Source: Mycobacterium syngnathidarum
GTDB lineage: Bacteria > Actinomycetota > Actinomycetes > Mycobacteriales > Mycobacteriaceae
Reading direction: 5' to 3'
Length of the DNA: 64,000 bases
Assembly (NCBI RefSeq): GCF_001942625.1
Contig: NZ_MLCL01000093.1
Span: 186,001-250,000 of the forward strand
Numbering within the stretch: the stretch's first letter is position 1; each line of letters starts with the position of its first letter. This document shows positions 50,196-60,095 of the stretch, in pieces. The position numbers were made by a program, and so were the translations under genes. The notes under the pieces are model-generated. The model had not been told where the DNA came from. It made no database searches and was given only the letters and a program-made list of their open reading frames with translations.

Positions 50196-50999
50196 GTGTC
50201 GGACGGCGAACAGGCCAAACCACGACGGCGCCGCAGTCGGCGTCGTGGCCGTCGTCGTGCACAAAGGGCGGCGGGGCCGCCGGCCGGTGATCAGGGCAAT
50301 GAAGCCGCCGCACCCAGCGAAGCGACGGCCGGCTCCACGACTCCCACCCCAACCCCTCGTGACCAGTCCAAGCAACACAAATCGCGACCGCGTCGACCCC
50401 CGGAGCGGCTGCGGACCGTACACGAGACCTCGGCCGGAGGTTTGGTCATCGACGGCATCGACGGCCCCAAGGACACGCAGGTGGCAGCATTGATCGGTCG
50501 GGTCGACCGGCGCGGACGGATGCTGTGGTCGCTGCCCAAGGGTCACATCGAACTCGGCGAGACGGCCGAGCAGACCGCGATCCGCGAAGTCGCCGAGGAA
50601 ACCGGCATCCACGGTGACGTGCTGGCCGCGCTCGGCAGCATCGACTACTGGTTCGTCACCGAGGGCCGGCGAGTGCACAAGACCGTGCACCACTACCTGC
50701 TCCGCTTTCAGGGCGGAGAACTGTCCGACGACGACGTCGAGGTGACCGAGGTCGCCTGGGTCCCGCTGCGGGATCTGCCCTCTCGGCTGGCCTACGCCGA
50801 CGAGCGCAAGCTCGCCGAAGTGGCCGGCGAACTCATCGACAAACTGCACACCGACGGTCCGGGCTCCCTGCCGCCGCTGCCCCGCAGCGCGCCTCGGCGC
50901 CGTCCGCAGACCCACTCACACGCCCGCAATCACCGCCGCGACGACCCTGCGCAACCCCAGCCCCGCCGGCGCACGAACGGATGCGGACAGGGACCGTGA
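50196..50999 (+). CDS. mutT4: NUDIX hydrolase MutT4
   Basis: 267 residues. The Nudix box [23 protein letters not shown] is complete. A basic N-terminal stretch ([15 protein letters not shown]) and a basic Pro-rich tail flank the domain, which covers about 78-215. Members clean up oxidised nucleotides or hydrolyse nucleotide derivatives; the substrate of MutT4 is not settled. The gene opens the mutT4-DUF6049-murJ run, conserved with Rv3908-Rv3910, and its stop lies within the start region of the next gene. Confidence 0.92.
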   Translation: MSDGEQAKPRRRRSRRRGRRRAQRAAGPPAGDQGNEAAAPSEATAGSTTPTPTPRDQSKQHKSRPRRPPERLRTVHETSAGGLVIDGIDGPKDTQVAALIGRVDRRGRMLWSLPKGHIELGETAEQTAIREVAEETGIHGDVLAALGSIDYWFVTEGRRVHKTVHHYLLRFQGGELSDDDVEVTEVAWVPLRDLPSRLAYADERKLAEVAGELIDKLHTDGPGSLPPLPRSAPRRRPQTHSHARNHRRDDPAQPQPRRRTNGCGQGP

Positions 51000-53482
51000 C
51001 CGCCGCCCCGGCGGTGCGCCGAGGGGTCTCCCTCCTCGCGCACACAGTGGTGCTTGTGGCGGTGGTGTTGCTGTTCTCGGTGTGGTCCACCGCGGCGCTG
51101 CCCGTGCTTCTGCCCCAAGCCGAAGCGAGCGAACCCGGCGAGCTGCCGTTCCTGCAGATCCGGATCGACCGCGTCACCCCGGACGTCGTCACCACCACCA
51201 GTGAGTCGACGCTGACCGTCAGCGGATCCGTGCTCAACGTCGGCGACCGCCCGGTACGCGACGTGGACATCCGGATGGAACACGCCAACGCCGTGACCTC
51301 GTCGAGCCAGCTGCGTACCGACCTCACCGGGGACGTCGCCCGGTTCGAGCCGGTGGCCGACTTCGTCACGCTGGCCCCGGAGCTGGAACGGGGCCAGTCG
51401 GTCGGATTCAACCTGACCTATCCCCTGCGCACCGACGGTTCCGGATCACTGCACATCACCGAACCCGGCGTCTACCCCGTGCTGATCAACGTCAACGGGA
51501 CACCGGACTACGGTGCGCCGGCCAAACTGGACGACTCCCGCTTCCTGCTGCCCGTGCTCGGCGTGCCTCCCGACCGGCCCGCAGGCGAGACACCCGACTC
51601 GATGTCGGCGGCGGAGACACTCAGTTCGGTGGTGCCGCCGGACACATCGCAGCCGGTGCGCATGACCATGCTCTGGCCCCTGGCCGACCGCCCTCGGCTG
51701 GCCCCGGGGGCACCCGGCGGGACGACGCCCGTGCGTCTGGTCGACGACAGCCTGGCCGCCTCACTGGCTCCCGGCGGGCGGCTCGACACCTTGCTTTCGG
51801 CGGCTGATTTCGCCACCGGCCCGACCGTCGACTCCGGCGGCCAGATGCGCGCCACCCTGTGCCTTGCCGTCGACCCCGACCTGCTGGTCACAGTCAACGC
51901 GATGACCGGCGGCTACGTCGTCAACGACGGTCCCGACGCCGGGGCCGCCACCCCGACGCGCCCCGGCACCGGGCAGGAAGCCGCGATCGCCTGGCTGAAC
52001 CGACTGCGTGCCCTGGCCACGCGGCTCTGCGTGGCACCCACCAACTACGCGCAAGCCGACCTGGCCGCCCTGCAGCGGGTCGGTGATCCGGGCCTGAGTG
52101 CGATCGCCACCAACGGCGCCGGCGACATCGTCGACCAGATTCTGGGCATCACCTCGGTCCGAGGAGCCAGCATCCTGGGCGACGGTCCGCTCACCCGGCC
52201 CGCCCTGGACCTGCTGGCGGCCCAGGGGCAGACGGTCAGCATCTCGGCCGCCCACATCACCGCTCAGGACTCCGAGACCGGGGCTCCCGAGACCGCCGAC
52301 ATCACTCCTCTGCGGTACCGGCCGGAAGTCGTGGCCGCCGGATTCGACCCGGCCGTCGGGGCCGCACTGGCCGGTGCGGGCACCGATCCGGTGGCACCGT
52401 CCTACCTGGACCCGTCACTGCAGATCCCGGTACGCCACGACTCGCAGACCGCACGGCGCCAGGACGCGCTGGGTGCGCTGCTGTGGCGCGGGCTCACCCC
52501 CACCGAGGAGCCGCGGACGCAGATCCTGATGCCACCGCTGGTGTGGTCGCTGGACGCCAACGACGCGCAGGCCATCCTGACCTCGGTGGCCACCACGATC
52601 CATGCCGGCCTGGCCGTGCCGCGCCCGCTGCCCGCGGTGATCGCCGAGAGCAGCGCCCTGCCGCCCGAACCCGTGGCCCCGCCGCCACCGGACACCCTGG
52701 GCGACCCGCGCGGCAACGTCGACCAGAACATCGACAGGGGTATCGCCGCGGTGGTCGGCCGGCTGTGGGGCCTGACCGCCGCGCTGACCACCGACGAGCG
52801 CACCGGCCTGACCGGCATGCAGTACACCGCGCCGCTACGGGAAGACACGCTGCGCGCGCTCAGCCAATCCGTACCGCCGGAGGCCCGCGAAGGGTTGGCC
52901 GAGCAGCGATTGCAAGCGGTCAGCCGCAGCGTGAACGACATGTTCAGGGCGGTGACGATCGTCAACCCGGGCGGGGCGTACACGCTGGCCACCGAACGCA
53001 GCCCGCTCCCGCTGGCCCTGCGCAACGACCTGCCGGTACCCGTACGGGTCCGGCTGCACGTGGACGCGCCGCCGGGCATGACCGTCACCGACATGGGCGA
53101 GATCGAGCTGCCACCCGGCTATCTGCCGCTACGGGTGCCGATCGAAGTTCACTTCACCCAGCGGGTGGCCGTCGATGTCAGCCTGCAGACCGCCGAGGGC
53201 GTCACCCTCGGTGAACCGGTGCGATTGTCGGTGCACTCCAACGCCTACGGCAAGGTGCTGTTCTTCATCACCCTGTCGGCCGGGGCGGTGCTGGTGGCAC
53301 TCGCCGGGCGCCGGTTGTGGCACCGCTTCCGCGGTCAGCCCGACCGCGCCGACCTCATCCCCCCGGGCGAACACCCCGACCCGCTCGATGTCGCCATGGC
53401 GTTCAACGCCGAGCCCGGCACCGAAGACCGCGCCGAGCCCGCCGCCGCGCCGAGCTCTGAATCCAGTCCGGACCGACCCTGA
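50981..53482 (+). CDS. DUF6049 membrane-anchored exported protein, Rv3909-like
   Basis: 833 residues from ATG 50981; a GTG at 50996 that overlaps the mutT4 stop (GTGA) is equally possible. A signal or anchor helix is at about 17-40 and a second helix is near the C-terminus (about 749-770, [18 protein letters not shown]), so most of the protein lies outside the membrane with a short acidic cytoplasmic tail. The exterior part reads as beta-sandwich domains plus a glycosyl-hydrolase/deacetylase-like middle. Between mutT4 and murJ it is part of a conserved envelope operon, and a role in peptidoglycan precursor export is plausible but unproven. Confidence 0.85.
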   Translation: MRTGTVTAAPAVRRGVSLLAHTVVLVAVVLLFSVWSTAALPVLLPQAEASEPGELPFLQIRIDRVTPDVVTTTSESTLTVSGSVLNVGDRPVRDVDIRMEHANAVTSSSQLRTDLTGDVARFEPVADFVTLAPELERGQSVGFNLTYPLRTDGSGSLHITEPGVYPVLINVNGTPDYGAPAKLDDSRFLLPVLGVPPDRPAGETPDSMSAAETLSSVVPPDTSQPVRMTMLWPLADRPRLAPGAPGGTTPVRLVDDSLAASLAPGGRLDTLLSAADFATGPTVDSGGQMRATLCLAVDPDLLVTVNAMTGGYVVNDGPDAGAATPTRPGTGQEAAIAWLNRLRALATRLCVAPTNYAQADLAALQRVGDPGLSAIATNGAGDIVDQILGITSVRGASILGDGPLTRPALDLLAAQGQTVSISAAHITAQDSETGAPETADITPLRYRPEVVAAGFDPAVGAALAGAGTDPVAPSYLDPSLQIPVRHDSQTARRQDALGALLWRGLTPTEEPRTQILMPPLVWSLDANDAQAILTSVATTIHAGLAVPRPLPAVIAESSALPPEPVAPPPPDTLGDPRGNVDQNIDRGIAAVVGRLWGLTAALTTDERTGLTGMQYTAPLREDTLRALSQSVPPEAREGLAEQRLQAVSRSVNDMFRAVTIVNPGGAYTLATERSPLPLALRNDLPVPVRVRLHVDAPPGMTVTDMGEIELPPGYLPLRVPIEVHFTQRVAVDVSLQTAEGVTLGEPVRLSVHSNAYGKVLFFITLSAGAVLVALAGRRLWHRFRGQPDRADLIPPGEHPDPLDVAMAFNAEPGTEDRAEPAAAPSSESSPDRP

Positions 53483-56400
53483 TGACCGTGCCCGACCACA
53501 ACCCGACCCGACCCCCGAAAACACCGGCGCAGCCGGCCGGGCGCGCCGAGTTGTCCGATGCGGCGGTGGTGTCGCGCTCGTGGGGCATGGCATTCGCCAC
53601 GCTGATCTCACGCATTACCGGATTCTTGCGGTTCGTGCTGCTCATGGCACTCCTCGGCGGGCCGCTGACCAGCTCGTTCTCCGTGGCCAACCAGCTGCCC
53701 AACATGGTGGCTGCACTCGTCTTGGAAGCCACCTTCACCGCGATCTTCGTGCCGGTATTGGTCCGCGCCGAACGCGACGATCCCGACGGCGGGCGGGCCT
53801 TCATCCGTCGGCTGGTGACCCTGGCCACGACGCTGCTGCTGGTCACCACGGTGCTCTCGGTGCTGTGCGCCCCGTTGCTGGTGAAGCTCATGCTGGGCAG
53901 CCACCCCGAGGTCGACACCCCGCTGACCACCTCATTCGCTTACCTGCTGCTGCCGCAGGTGTTGTTCTACGGCCTGACGTCGGTGTACGGCGCGATCCTC
54001 AACACCCGCAACATCTTCGGCCCGCCGGCCTGGGCGCCGGTCGTCAACAACGTCATCGCCATCCTGACGCTGGGCCTCTTCGTCCTGGTGCCCGGCGCGC
54101 TGTCGGAGAACCCGGTTCAGATGGGCACGGCCAAACTGCTGGTGCTCGGTATCGGCACCACCCTCGGCGTCGTGGCCCAGGCCATGGTGCTGTTTGTGGC
54201 CATCCGGACCGAGCGGGTCAGCCTGCGGCCGCTGTGGGGTATCGACGACCGGCTCAAGAAGTTCGGCGGCATGGCCGCGGCGATGGTGCTGTACGTGCTG
54301 ATCAACCAGATCGGGTTCATCGTCGGCAACCGGATCGCGAGCAGCGCGGCCGCTTCCGGGCCGGCCATCTACAACTACACCTGGCTGGTCCTGATGTTGC
54401 CGTTCGGGATGATCGGCGTCACGGTGCTCACGGTGGTGATGCCGCGCCTGAGCCGCAACGCCGCGGCGAACGACATCCCTGCCGTCCTCGACGATTTCTC
54501 CCTGGCCACCCGGTTGACCATGGTGACGCTGATCCCGATCGTGGCGATGATGACCGTCGGCGGCCCGGCGATCGGCAGCGCCCTGTTCGCCTACGGCAGG
54601 TTCAGCGCCTCCGACGCCGGTTACCTCGGCATGGCGATCACCCTGTCCTCGTTCACCCTCATCCCCTACGCGCTGGTACTCCTGCAGCTGCGGGTGCTCT
54701 ACGCGCGGGAGCGACCGTGGACTCCCATCGTGATCGTCGTGGTCATCGCCGTCGTCAAGATCATCGGTTCGATCGCCGCGCCGCACGTCACCGACGACCC
54801 CAGCATGGTGGCCGGGTACCTCGGCCTGGCCAACGGCTTGGGATACGTGGCCGGAGCGATCGCGGGCTACCTACTGCTGAAAGCCAACCTGCGGCCGGGC
54901 GGCGGACAATTGCTGCGTCCCGCGGTGATCCGCACGATCCTGGTGACGGTCGCGGCGTCATTGATCGCCAGCCTGGTGGCGCACACCGTCGACCAGCTGC
55001 TGGGGCTGGAGTCGCTGACCACGGCCGGCGGCGCCGCCGGATCGATGCTGCGCCTGATCACACTGGGGCTCATCATGGTCCCGATCATCGCCGGCGTGAT
55101 GCTCGCAGCCCGCGTGCCCGAGGCTCACTCGGCGTTGGACATGATCCGACGCCGGCTCGGGCGAGGGCGTGTCGCGCCGAGTCCGGGGGCAGGACAGGTA
55201 GCCGCGCAAACAATCGCGCCGCCCGTCAGACCGCACCCCGCATCGCCAGTCACGTACCCTGATCAGAGGAATTCTTCTCCCAGCGGGTGGCCGCCAAGCC
55301 CGGCAGCCGCCGGAGGCGGGACTCCGGCAGGTGTTGCCGGGGCGGGGATGTGGAAAGGATCACCGGTGACCGACGAATCTACGGACGGCCCGGCAGCGAA
55401 CACCGCCTCGAGTTCCGGGATGACAACCGAGACGACGAAGTTGCCGCGTTCGGCCGCCGACGAGTTCCAGCCGGACGTGGCCCCCGACGGCCCGGAAGAC
55501 AGCACCCCACCAGACACGGGTGACACCTCCGATGACGCGGCCGGTGGCCACACCAACGGAGCGACGCGCCCGCTCACCGATTTCGGCGGTGACCCGACCC
55601 GTGAGCCGATCTCGTTCGCCCCGCCCAACGATGCCGGACTCGATTCGGCAGATGACGACGTGCACCTGATCCCGGGGGCCACCATCGCCGATGGCCGCTA
55701 CCGGTTGCTGGTGTTCCACGGCGGTCCCCCGCACCTGCAGTTCTGGCAGGCGCTGGACACCGCGCTGGATCGCCAGGTGGCATTGACATTCGTCGACCCG
55801 GACTCGACCCTGCCGGATGCCAAGGTTCAGGAAATCCTTTCGCGCACCCTCAAACTCAGCCGTATCGACGTTCCCGGGATCGCTCGGGTGCTCGACGTGG
55901 CCCACAGCGGATCCGGCGGGCTGATCGTCTCGGAGTGGATTCGTGGCGGCTCGCTGGCCGAGGTGGCCGATACCTCGCCGTCCCCGATCGGTGGCGCCCG
56001 GGCCATCCAGTCGCTGGCCGCGGCGGCCGAGGCCGCCCATCGCGCCGGCGTCGCCCTGTCGATCGACCACCCGGGCCGGGTTCGCGTCAGCATCGAAGGC
56101 GATGTGGCACTGGCCTTCCCGGCCACCATGCCCGACGCCACCCCTGACGACGACATCCGCGGTATCGGAGCCGCGCTCTACGCACTGCTGGTCAACCGCT
56201 GGCCACTGCCGGAATCGGGCGCCCGCAGCGGGCTGGAACCGGCTGCACTGGACCAAGCCGGCCAACCGGTCGAGCCGCGCGCCATCGATCGCGAGATCCC
56301 GTTCCAGATCTCGGCGGCAGCCGCTCGCGCCGTCCAGCCCGGTGGTGGAATCCGCAGTGCACCAACGCTTTTGAATCTGCTGCAACAGGCCACCGCGATC

Positions 56401-57147
56401 GCCGACCGGACCGAGCTGCTGGGGTCGGTGGAAGAGACCCCCGCGCCGGCCGCCCCGGTCCGGGCACACGAGACGCCCGAGGAGCACGAGGCCGCCGAGG
56501 CGCGGCGCCGCAAGGGCCTGATCATCGGCATCAGCGTGGGCGCCGGCATCATCCTGGTCGCACTGCTGGTATTGGCTTCGGTGCTCAACAGCATCTTCGG
56601 CGATGTCGGGGGCGGGCTGAACCGCGATGAGCTCGGCCTCAACGCGCCATCGGCGAGCAGTGAGGAAACCACGGACGATTCCACCGCGGCCAGCGGCAGC
56701 ACGGTGAAACCCGTTCGCGCCACGGTGTTCTCACCTGAGGGCGAAGCCGACTCACCATCCACGGCGGGGCAGGCCATCGACGGTGACTCCAGCACCGCGT
56801 GGTCCACCGACACCTACTCGGATCCGGCTCCGTTCCCCGGGTTCAAGAACGGTGTCGGCCTGATGCTGCAGTTGCCGCAGCCGACCGTGATCGGCTCGGT
56901 AACCCTCAACGTGACGAGCACCGGCACCTCGGTGCAGATCCGCTCGTCCCAGTCCGCCAACCCGTCGTCACTCTCGGACACCACCGAGCTGACCCCGTCG
57001 ACCCCGCTGAAGCCCGGCTCCAACACCATCTCGGTGAACAAGGAATCGTCGACCTCCTACGTGCTGGTCTGGATCTCGACGCTGGGCACCGTGGACGGCA
57101 AGAGCCGTACCGACATCTCCGAGATCACCCTCAAAGCGGCGTCCTGA
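53482..57147 (+). CDS. murJ: MurJ lipid II flippase fused to intracellular pseudokinase and extracellular domain
   Basis: 1221 residues, start overlapping the upstream stop (TGATG). Residues about 25-560 are the MurJ/MviN flippase with about 14 membrane helices (SWGMAFATLISRITGFLRFVLLMALLGG at the start). An acidic disordered linker follows. Residues about 731-985 form a kinase-like domain: the VAIK lysine position reads VALTFVD and the catalytic loop reads SIDHPGRVRVSIEGD without HRD or DFG, so it is a pseudokinase. A last helix at about 1013-1036 leads to a discoidin-like extracellular domain. In M. tuberculosis the phosphorylated pseudokinase recruits FhaA and controls peptidoglycan synthesis. 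Confidence 0.95.
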   Translation: MTVPDHNPTRPPKTPAQPAGRAELSDAAVVSRSWGMAFATLISRITGFLRFVLLMALLGGPLTSSFSVANQLPNMVAALVLEATFTAIFVPVLVRAERDDPDGGRAFIRRLVTLATTLLLVTTVLSVLCAPLLVKLMLGSHPEVDTPLTTSFAYLLLPQVLFYGLTSVYGAILNTRNIFGPPAWAPVVNNVIAILTLGLFVLVPGALSENPVQMGTAKLLVLGIGTTLGVVAQAMVLFVAIRTERVSLRPLWGIDDRLKKFGGMAAAMVLYVLINQIGFIVGNRIASSAAASGPAIYNYTWLVLMLPFGMIGVTVLTVVMPRLSRNAAANDIPAVLDDFSLATRLTMVTLIPIVAMMTVGGPAIGSALFAYGRFSASDAGYLGMAITLSSFTLIPYALVLLQLRVLYARERPWTPIVIVVVIAVVKIIGSIAAPHVTDDPSMVAGYLGLANGLGYVAGAIAGYLLLKANLRPGGGQLLRPAVIRTILVTVAASLIASLVAHTVDQLLGLESLTTAGGAAGSMLRLITLGLIMVPIIAGVMLAARVPEAHSALDMIRRRLGRGRVAPSPGAGQVAAQTIAPPVRPHPASPVTYPDQRNSSPSGWPPSPAAAGGGTPAGVAGAGMWKGSPVTDESTDGPAANTASSSGMTTETTKLPRSAADEFQPDVAPDGPEDSTPPDTGDTSDDAAGGHTNGATRPLTDFGGDPTREPISFAPPNDAGLDSADDDVHLIPGATIADGRYRLLVFHGGPPHLQFWQALDTALDRQVALTFVDPDSTLPDAKVQEILSRTLKLSRIDVPGIARVLDVAHSGSGGLIVSEWIRGGSLAEVADTSPSPIGGARAIQSLAAAAEAAHRAGVALSIDHPGRVRVSIEGDVALAFPATMPDATPDDDIRGIGAALYALLVNRWPLPESGARSGLEPAALDQAGQPVEPRAIDREIPFQISAAAARAVQPGGGIRSAPTLLNLLQQATAIADRTELLGSVEETPAPAAPVRAHETPEEHEAAEARRRKGLIIGISVGAGIILVALLVLASVLNSIFGDVGGGLNRDELGLNAPSASSEETTDDSTAASGSTVKPVRATVFSPEGEADSPSTAGQAIDGDSSTAWSTDTYSDPAPFPGFKNGVGLMLQLPQPTVIGSVTLNVTSTGTSVQIRSSQSANPSSLSDTTELTPSTPLKPGSNTISVNKESSTSYVLVWISTLGTVDGKSRTDISEITLKAAS

Positions 57148-57234
57148 CCCGCCATCCCCAGCCAATTCAGCTCCTTGACCAGGCGTTATATCGGGTCGGG
57201 CAAACAAGTGTCCAGGCCGCGGCCCGACAACGTT

Positions 57235-57240
57235 TAAGTT
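57235..57240 (+). promoter_or_regulatory. -10 box TAAGTT of sigM, probable leaderless start
   Basis: TAAGTT ends 6 bases before the GTG at 57247. A SigM-type autoregulatory site was looked for but not clearly found. Confidence 0.35.
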
Positions 57241-57246
57241 CAGCGT

Positions 57247-57900
57247 GTGGGAAGGTTCGGGGGAGCCGGCAAGCCGGCCACAGGGCAGCCGCGGGGGCAC
57301 GACACCGCCACACGTTCTGACGCCGAGCTGCTCGCCGCCCACGTCGCCGGGGATCGCTACGCGTTCGAGGAGCTCGTCCACCGACACCACCGGCAGTTGC
57401 GCCGCCTGGCCTTTCTGACCAGCCGCCATCACGAAGACGCCGACGACGCGGTGCAAGAGGCCCTGCTGTCCGCTCACCGCACCGCCGCGTCGTTCCGCCA
57501 CGACTCTGCGGTCAGCAGTTGGCTGTACCGGATCGTGGTCAACGCCTGCCTGGACCGGGTGCGCCGGTCGCGTACCCAGCCGGCAGCGTCGCAGTACGAG
57601 TCCAGCCACCTGCTGCACCTACACGACCCGGCCGGTGACCCGGCACCACGGGTGGCCACCGCGATCGTGGTGGAGCGGGCCCTCATGCAGCTGCCGGTCG
57701 AGCAGCGCGCCGCCGTGGTGGCCGTCGACATGCAGGGCTATTCGGTGGCCGAGACGGCGAAGTTGCTCGGGGTGGCCGAGGGCACCGTGAAGAGCCGCTG
57801 CGCCCGCGCCAGGCACAAGCTGGCGCGGCTGCTCCAGTATTTTGAATCCGATGAACGGCAGCACGCCCCGAGTGCCGTCGGACGGCCCGATTCCTGCTGA
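57247..57900 (+). CDS. sigM: ECF sigma factor SigM
   Basis: 217 residues. Region 2 (DAELLAAHVAGDRYAFEELVHRHHRQLRRLAFLTSRHHEDADDAVQEALLSAHRTAASFR) and region 4 (LPVEQRAAVVAVDMQGYSVAETAKLLGVAEGTVKSRCARARHKLARLL) are complete. The C-terminal 25 residues overlap the anti-sigma gene. In mycobacteria SigM controls secreted ESX proteins and lipid genes and is released from its anti-sigma factor by redox-linked signals. Located between murJ and rsmA as in M. tuberculosis. Confidence 0.95.
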   Translation: MGRFGGAGKPATGQPRGHDTATRSDAELLAAHVAGDRYAFEELVHRHHRQLRRLAFLTSRHHEDADDAVQEALLSAHRTAASFRHDSAVSSWLYRIVVNACLDRVRRSRTQPAASQYESSHLLHLHDPAGDPAPRVATAIVVERALMQLPVEQRAAVVAVDMQGYSVAETAKLLGVAEGTVKSRCARARHKLARLLQYFESDERQHAPSAVGRPDSC

Positions 57901-58600
57901 CCTGCTGGCCGACCTGCAGGCCGGGCTGCTCGACGACGCCACCGCCGCGGATGTCCGTCGGCGCGTGCGCACCGACCCGGTGGCCGGCCCCCAAGCCAGG
58001 AGCAACCTCGCCGCCCTCGATCGGGTGCGCCGCGACCTGCGCGAGCTGGGGGCGGATTCACAGTCGGCTCCCCCGGTGCCCGCCGAGGTCAGCGCTCGAC
58101 TGTCCGAAGTGCTGCGGGCTGAACCGGCACCGGCTCCACCGGCACGACGCTGGAAGTCACTAGCCGCTGTCGCCGGTGTTATCGCGGCGACAGCGGCCGC
58201 GGTGCTGGGCGTGGCCGTACTGCTGCACCCGGCGGATGAGGTGGCCTCGACACGGGTCAGCCTCGGCCAGATCACGGTGTCACCGCCGCGTTCCGGGGTC
58301 GGCCTGTCCGAAACCCAGATCCTGGGCCTGCTGTCGAAACCGCCCGACCTGGGACCGCTGACCGACGCGAAGCGCCGCACCGCCTGCCTCACTGCACTGG
58401 GGTACCCGACCGGAATCGCGATCCTGGGCGCCGAGCCGATCGAGGCCGCCGGTCAGCCCGGGGTGCTGGTGCTCGTACCCCCGAATCCGCCCGATCCGCC
58501 CGAATCCGTCGTCGCCGTGGTGCTGCCCGCGGACTGCGCCGCCGGCCACACCGGCCCCCTGGCCCAGACCGTGGTGAAACGCCCGGTGAAGCGCCCGTAG
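57851..58600 (+). CDS. rsmA: Anti-sigma-M factor RsmA
   Basis: 249 residues from ATG 57851 (a TTG three codons earlier is possible); it overlaps sigM by 50 bases, so the two are translated together. A cytoplasmic sigma-binding part (about 10-85: ADLLADLQAGLLDDATAADVRRRV) precedes one membrane helix at about 98-120, and an extracytoplasmic domain follows with two Cys (TACLTALG and ADCAAG) that could form a disulfide. Position and topology identify it; sequence is weakly conserved in the family. Confidence 0.9.
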   Translation: MNGSTPRVPSDGPIPADLLADLQAGLLDDATAADVRRRVRTDPVAGPQARSNLAALDRVRRDLRELGADSQSAPPVPAEVSARLSEVLRAEPAPAPPARRWKSLAAVAGVIAATAAAVLGVAVLLHPADEVASTRVSLGQITVSPPRSGVGLSETQILGLLSKPPDLGPLTDAKRRTACLTALGYPTGIAILGAEPIEAAGQPGVLVLVPPNPPDPPESVVAVVLPADCAAGHTGPLAQTVVKRPVKRP

Positions 58601-58620
58601 TCTGTCCTACGAACTCACCT

Positions 58621-58648
58621 GGGAACACATCCGGCCTAGGCTGACGTT
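58621..58648 (+). promoter_or_regulatory. SigH-type promoter of trxB-trxA
   Basis: GGGAACA (58621-58627) and CGTT (58645-58648) are 17 bases apart, an exact match to the SigH consensus (GGGAAYA-N16/17-CGTT). It stands 33 bases before trxB, whose M. tuberculosis homolog is a known SigH target. Confidence 0.75.
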
Positions 58649-58681
58649 GCAACCCGTGCCGAGTACGGCAGAAAGGCTTAC

Positions 58682-59617
58682 ATGTCCAACTCAGCGACGG
58701 TTCACGACGTCATCATCATCGGTTCCGGCCCCGCCGGATACACCGCAGCGATCTACGCGGCCCGCGCCCAGCTCAAGCCGCTGGTGTTCGAGGGCTCCCA
58801 GTTCGGTGGCGCATTGATGACCACCACCGAGGTGGAGAACTACCCGGGATTCCGCGAAGGCATCACCGGTCCCGAACTGATGGATGAGATGCGGGAACAG
58901 GCCCTGCGCTTCGGTGCCGACCTGCGCATGGAGGACGTCGACGCCGTCGACCTCACCGGTCCGGTGAAGTCCGTCACTGTCGGCGACGAGACACACCAGG
59001 CCCGGTCGGTGATCTTGGCGATGGGTGCCGCGGCGCGGCACCTGGGTGTCCCCGGCGAAGAGGCCTTGACCGGTATGGGCGTGAGCACCTGCGCCACCTG
59101 CGACGGATTCTTCTTCCGCGACGAGGACATCATCGTCGTCGGTGGCGGCGATTCTGCGATGGAAGAGGCGACGTTCCTCACTCGCTTCGCCCGATCGGTG
59201 ACGCTGATCCACCGCCGCGACGAGTTCCGGGCCTCCAGGATCATGCTGGAGCGGGCCCGCGCCAACGAGAAGATCACCTTCCTCACCAACACCGAGATCA
59301 CCCAGATCGAGGGCGATCCGAAGGTGACCGGAGTTCGGCTGCGTGACACCGTCACCGGCGAGGAGTCCAAGCTCGAGGTCACCGGCGTGTTCGTGGCCAT
59401 CGGTCACGATCCACGTTCGGAACTGGTGCGCGGGCAGATCGATCTCGATGACGAAGGCTACGTGCAGGTCAAAGGCCGTACCACCGCAACCACACTCGAC
59501 GGCGTGTTCGCCGCGGGCGACCTTGTCGACCACACCTACCGCCAGGCCATCACCGCTGCGGGCAGCGGCTGTTCGGCGGCGATCGACACCGAGCGCTGGC
59601 TCGCCGACAACGACTGA
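58682..59617 (+). CDS. trxB: Thioredoxin reductase
   Basis: 311 residues, usual length. FAD motif [18 protein letters not shown], redox-active CATC in [16 protein letters not shown] motif [14 protein letters not shown], and the closing FAD block [27 protein letters not shown]. It reduces thioredoxin with NADPH. The SigH-type promoter ties it to oxidative and heat stress. trxA follows after 34 bases. Confidence 0.98.
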   Translation: MSNSATVHDVIIIGSGPAGYTAAIYAARAQLKPLVFEGSQFGGALMTTTEVENYPGFREGITGPELMDEMREQALRFGADLRMEDVDAVDLTGPVKSVTVGDETHQARSVILAMGAAARHLGVPGEEALTGMGVSTCATCDGFFFRDEDIIVVGGGDSAMEEATFLTRFARSVTLIHRRDEFRASRIMLERARANEKITFLTNTEITQIEGDPKVTGVRLRDTVTGEESKLEVTGVFVAIGHDPRSELVRGQIDLDDEGYVQVKGRTTATTLDGVFAAGDLVDHTYRQAITAAGSGCSAAIDTERWLADND

Positions 59618-59651
59618 CCCCCAATAGATTTCGACCCGACAGGAGAGTTCC

Positions 59652-59984
59652 ATGAGTGCGGACAGCGCGACAGTAACCGTCACCGACGATTCGTTCTCCA
59701 CCGATGTCCTGACCAGCAGCACGCCGGTACTGGTGGATTTCTGGGCCACCTGGTGCGGTCCGTGCAAGATGGTCGCCCCGGTGCTCGAGGAGATCGCCGG
59801 CGAGAAGGCCGGTGAGTTGCGGGTCGCCAAGATCGACGTCGACGCGAACCCTGCCACCGCCCGCGACTTTCAGGTGGTGTCGATCCCCACGCTGATCCTG
59901 TTCAAGGACGGCGAGCCGGTCAAGCGCATCGTCGGTGCCAAGGGCAAGGCCGCGCTGCTGCGGGAAATCGCCGACGCACTCTGA
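59652..59984 (+). CDS. trxA: Thioredoxin
   Basis: 110 residues with the active site WCGPCK and the cis-Pro loop SIPTLILF. Ribosome binding site AGGAGA. It is cotranscribed with trxB and is the direct substrate of that reductase. It corresponds to TrxC (Rv3914) of M. tuberculosis, the main housekeeping thioredoxin. Confidence 0.98.
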   Translation: MSADSATVTVTDDSFSTDVLTSSTPVLVDFWATWCGPCKMVAPVLEEIAGEKAGELRVAKIDVDANPATARDFQVVSIPTLILFKDGEPVKRIVGAKGKAALLREIADAL

Positions 59985-60095
59985 CCTCACGCACACCCCG
60001 GATACGCCTGGCGTTTTCCGGTATGTGGCCGAAGTCTGAGACAATGCTGGCTAGCTAGTCCGGCAGACGGCCGGAGACCAGCATGGAGGGGCCGA

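Noticed and set aside
50112..50915. N-terminal extension of pcnA across mutT4
   Set aside because: The extension is antisense to mutT4, while PcnA homology begins at the GTG at 50111.
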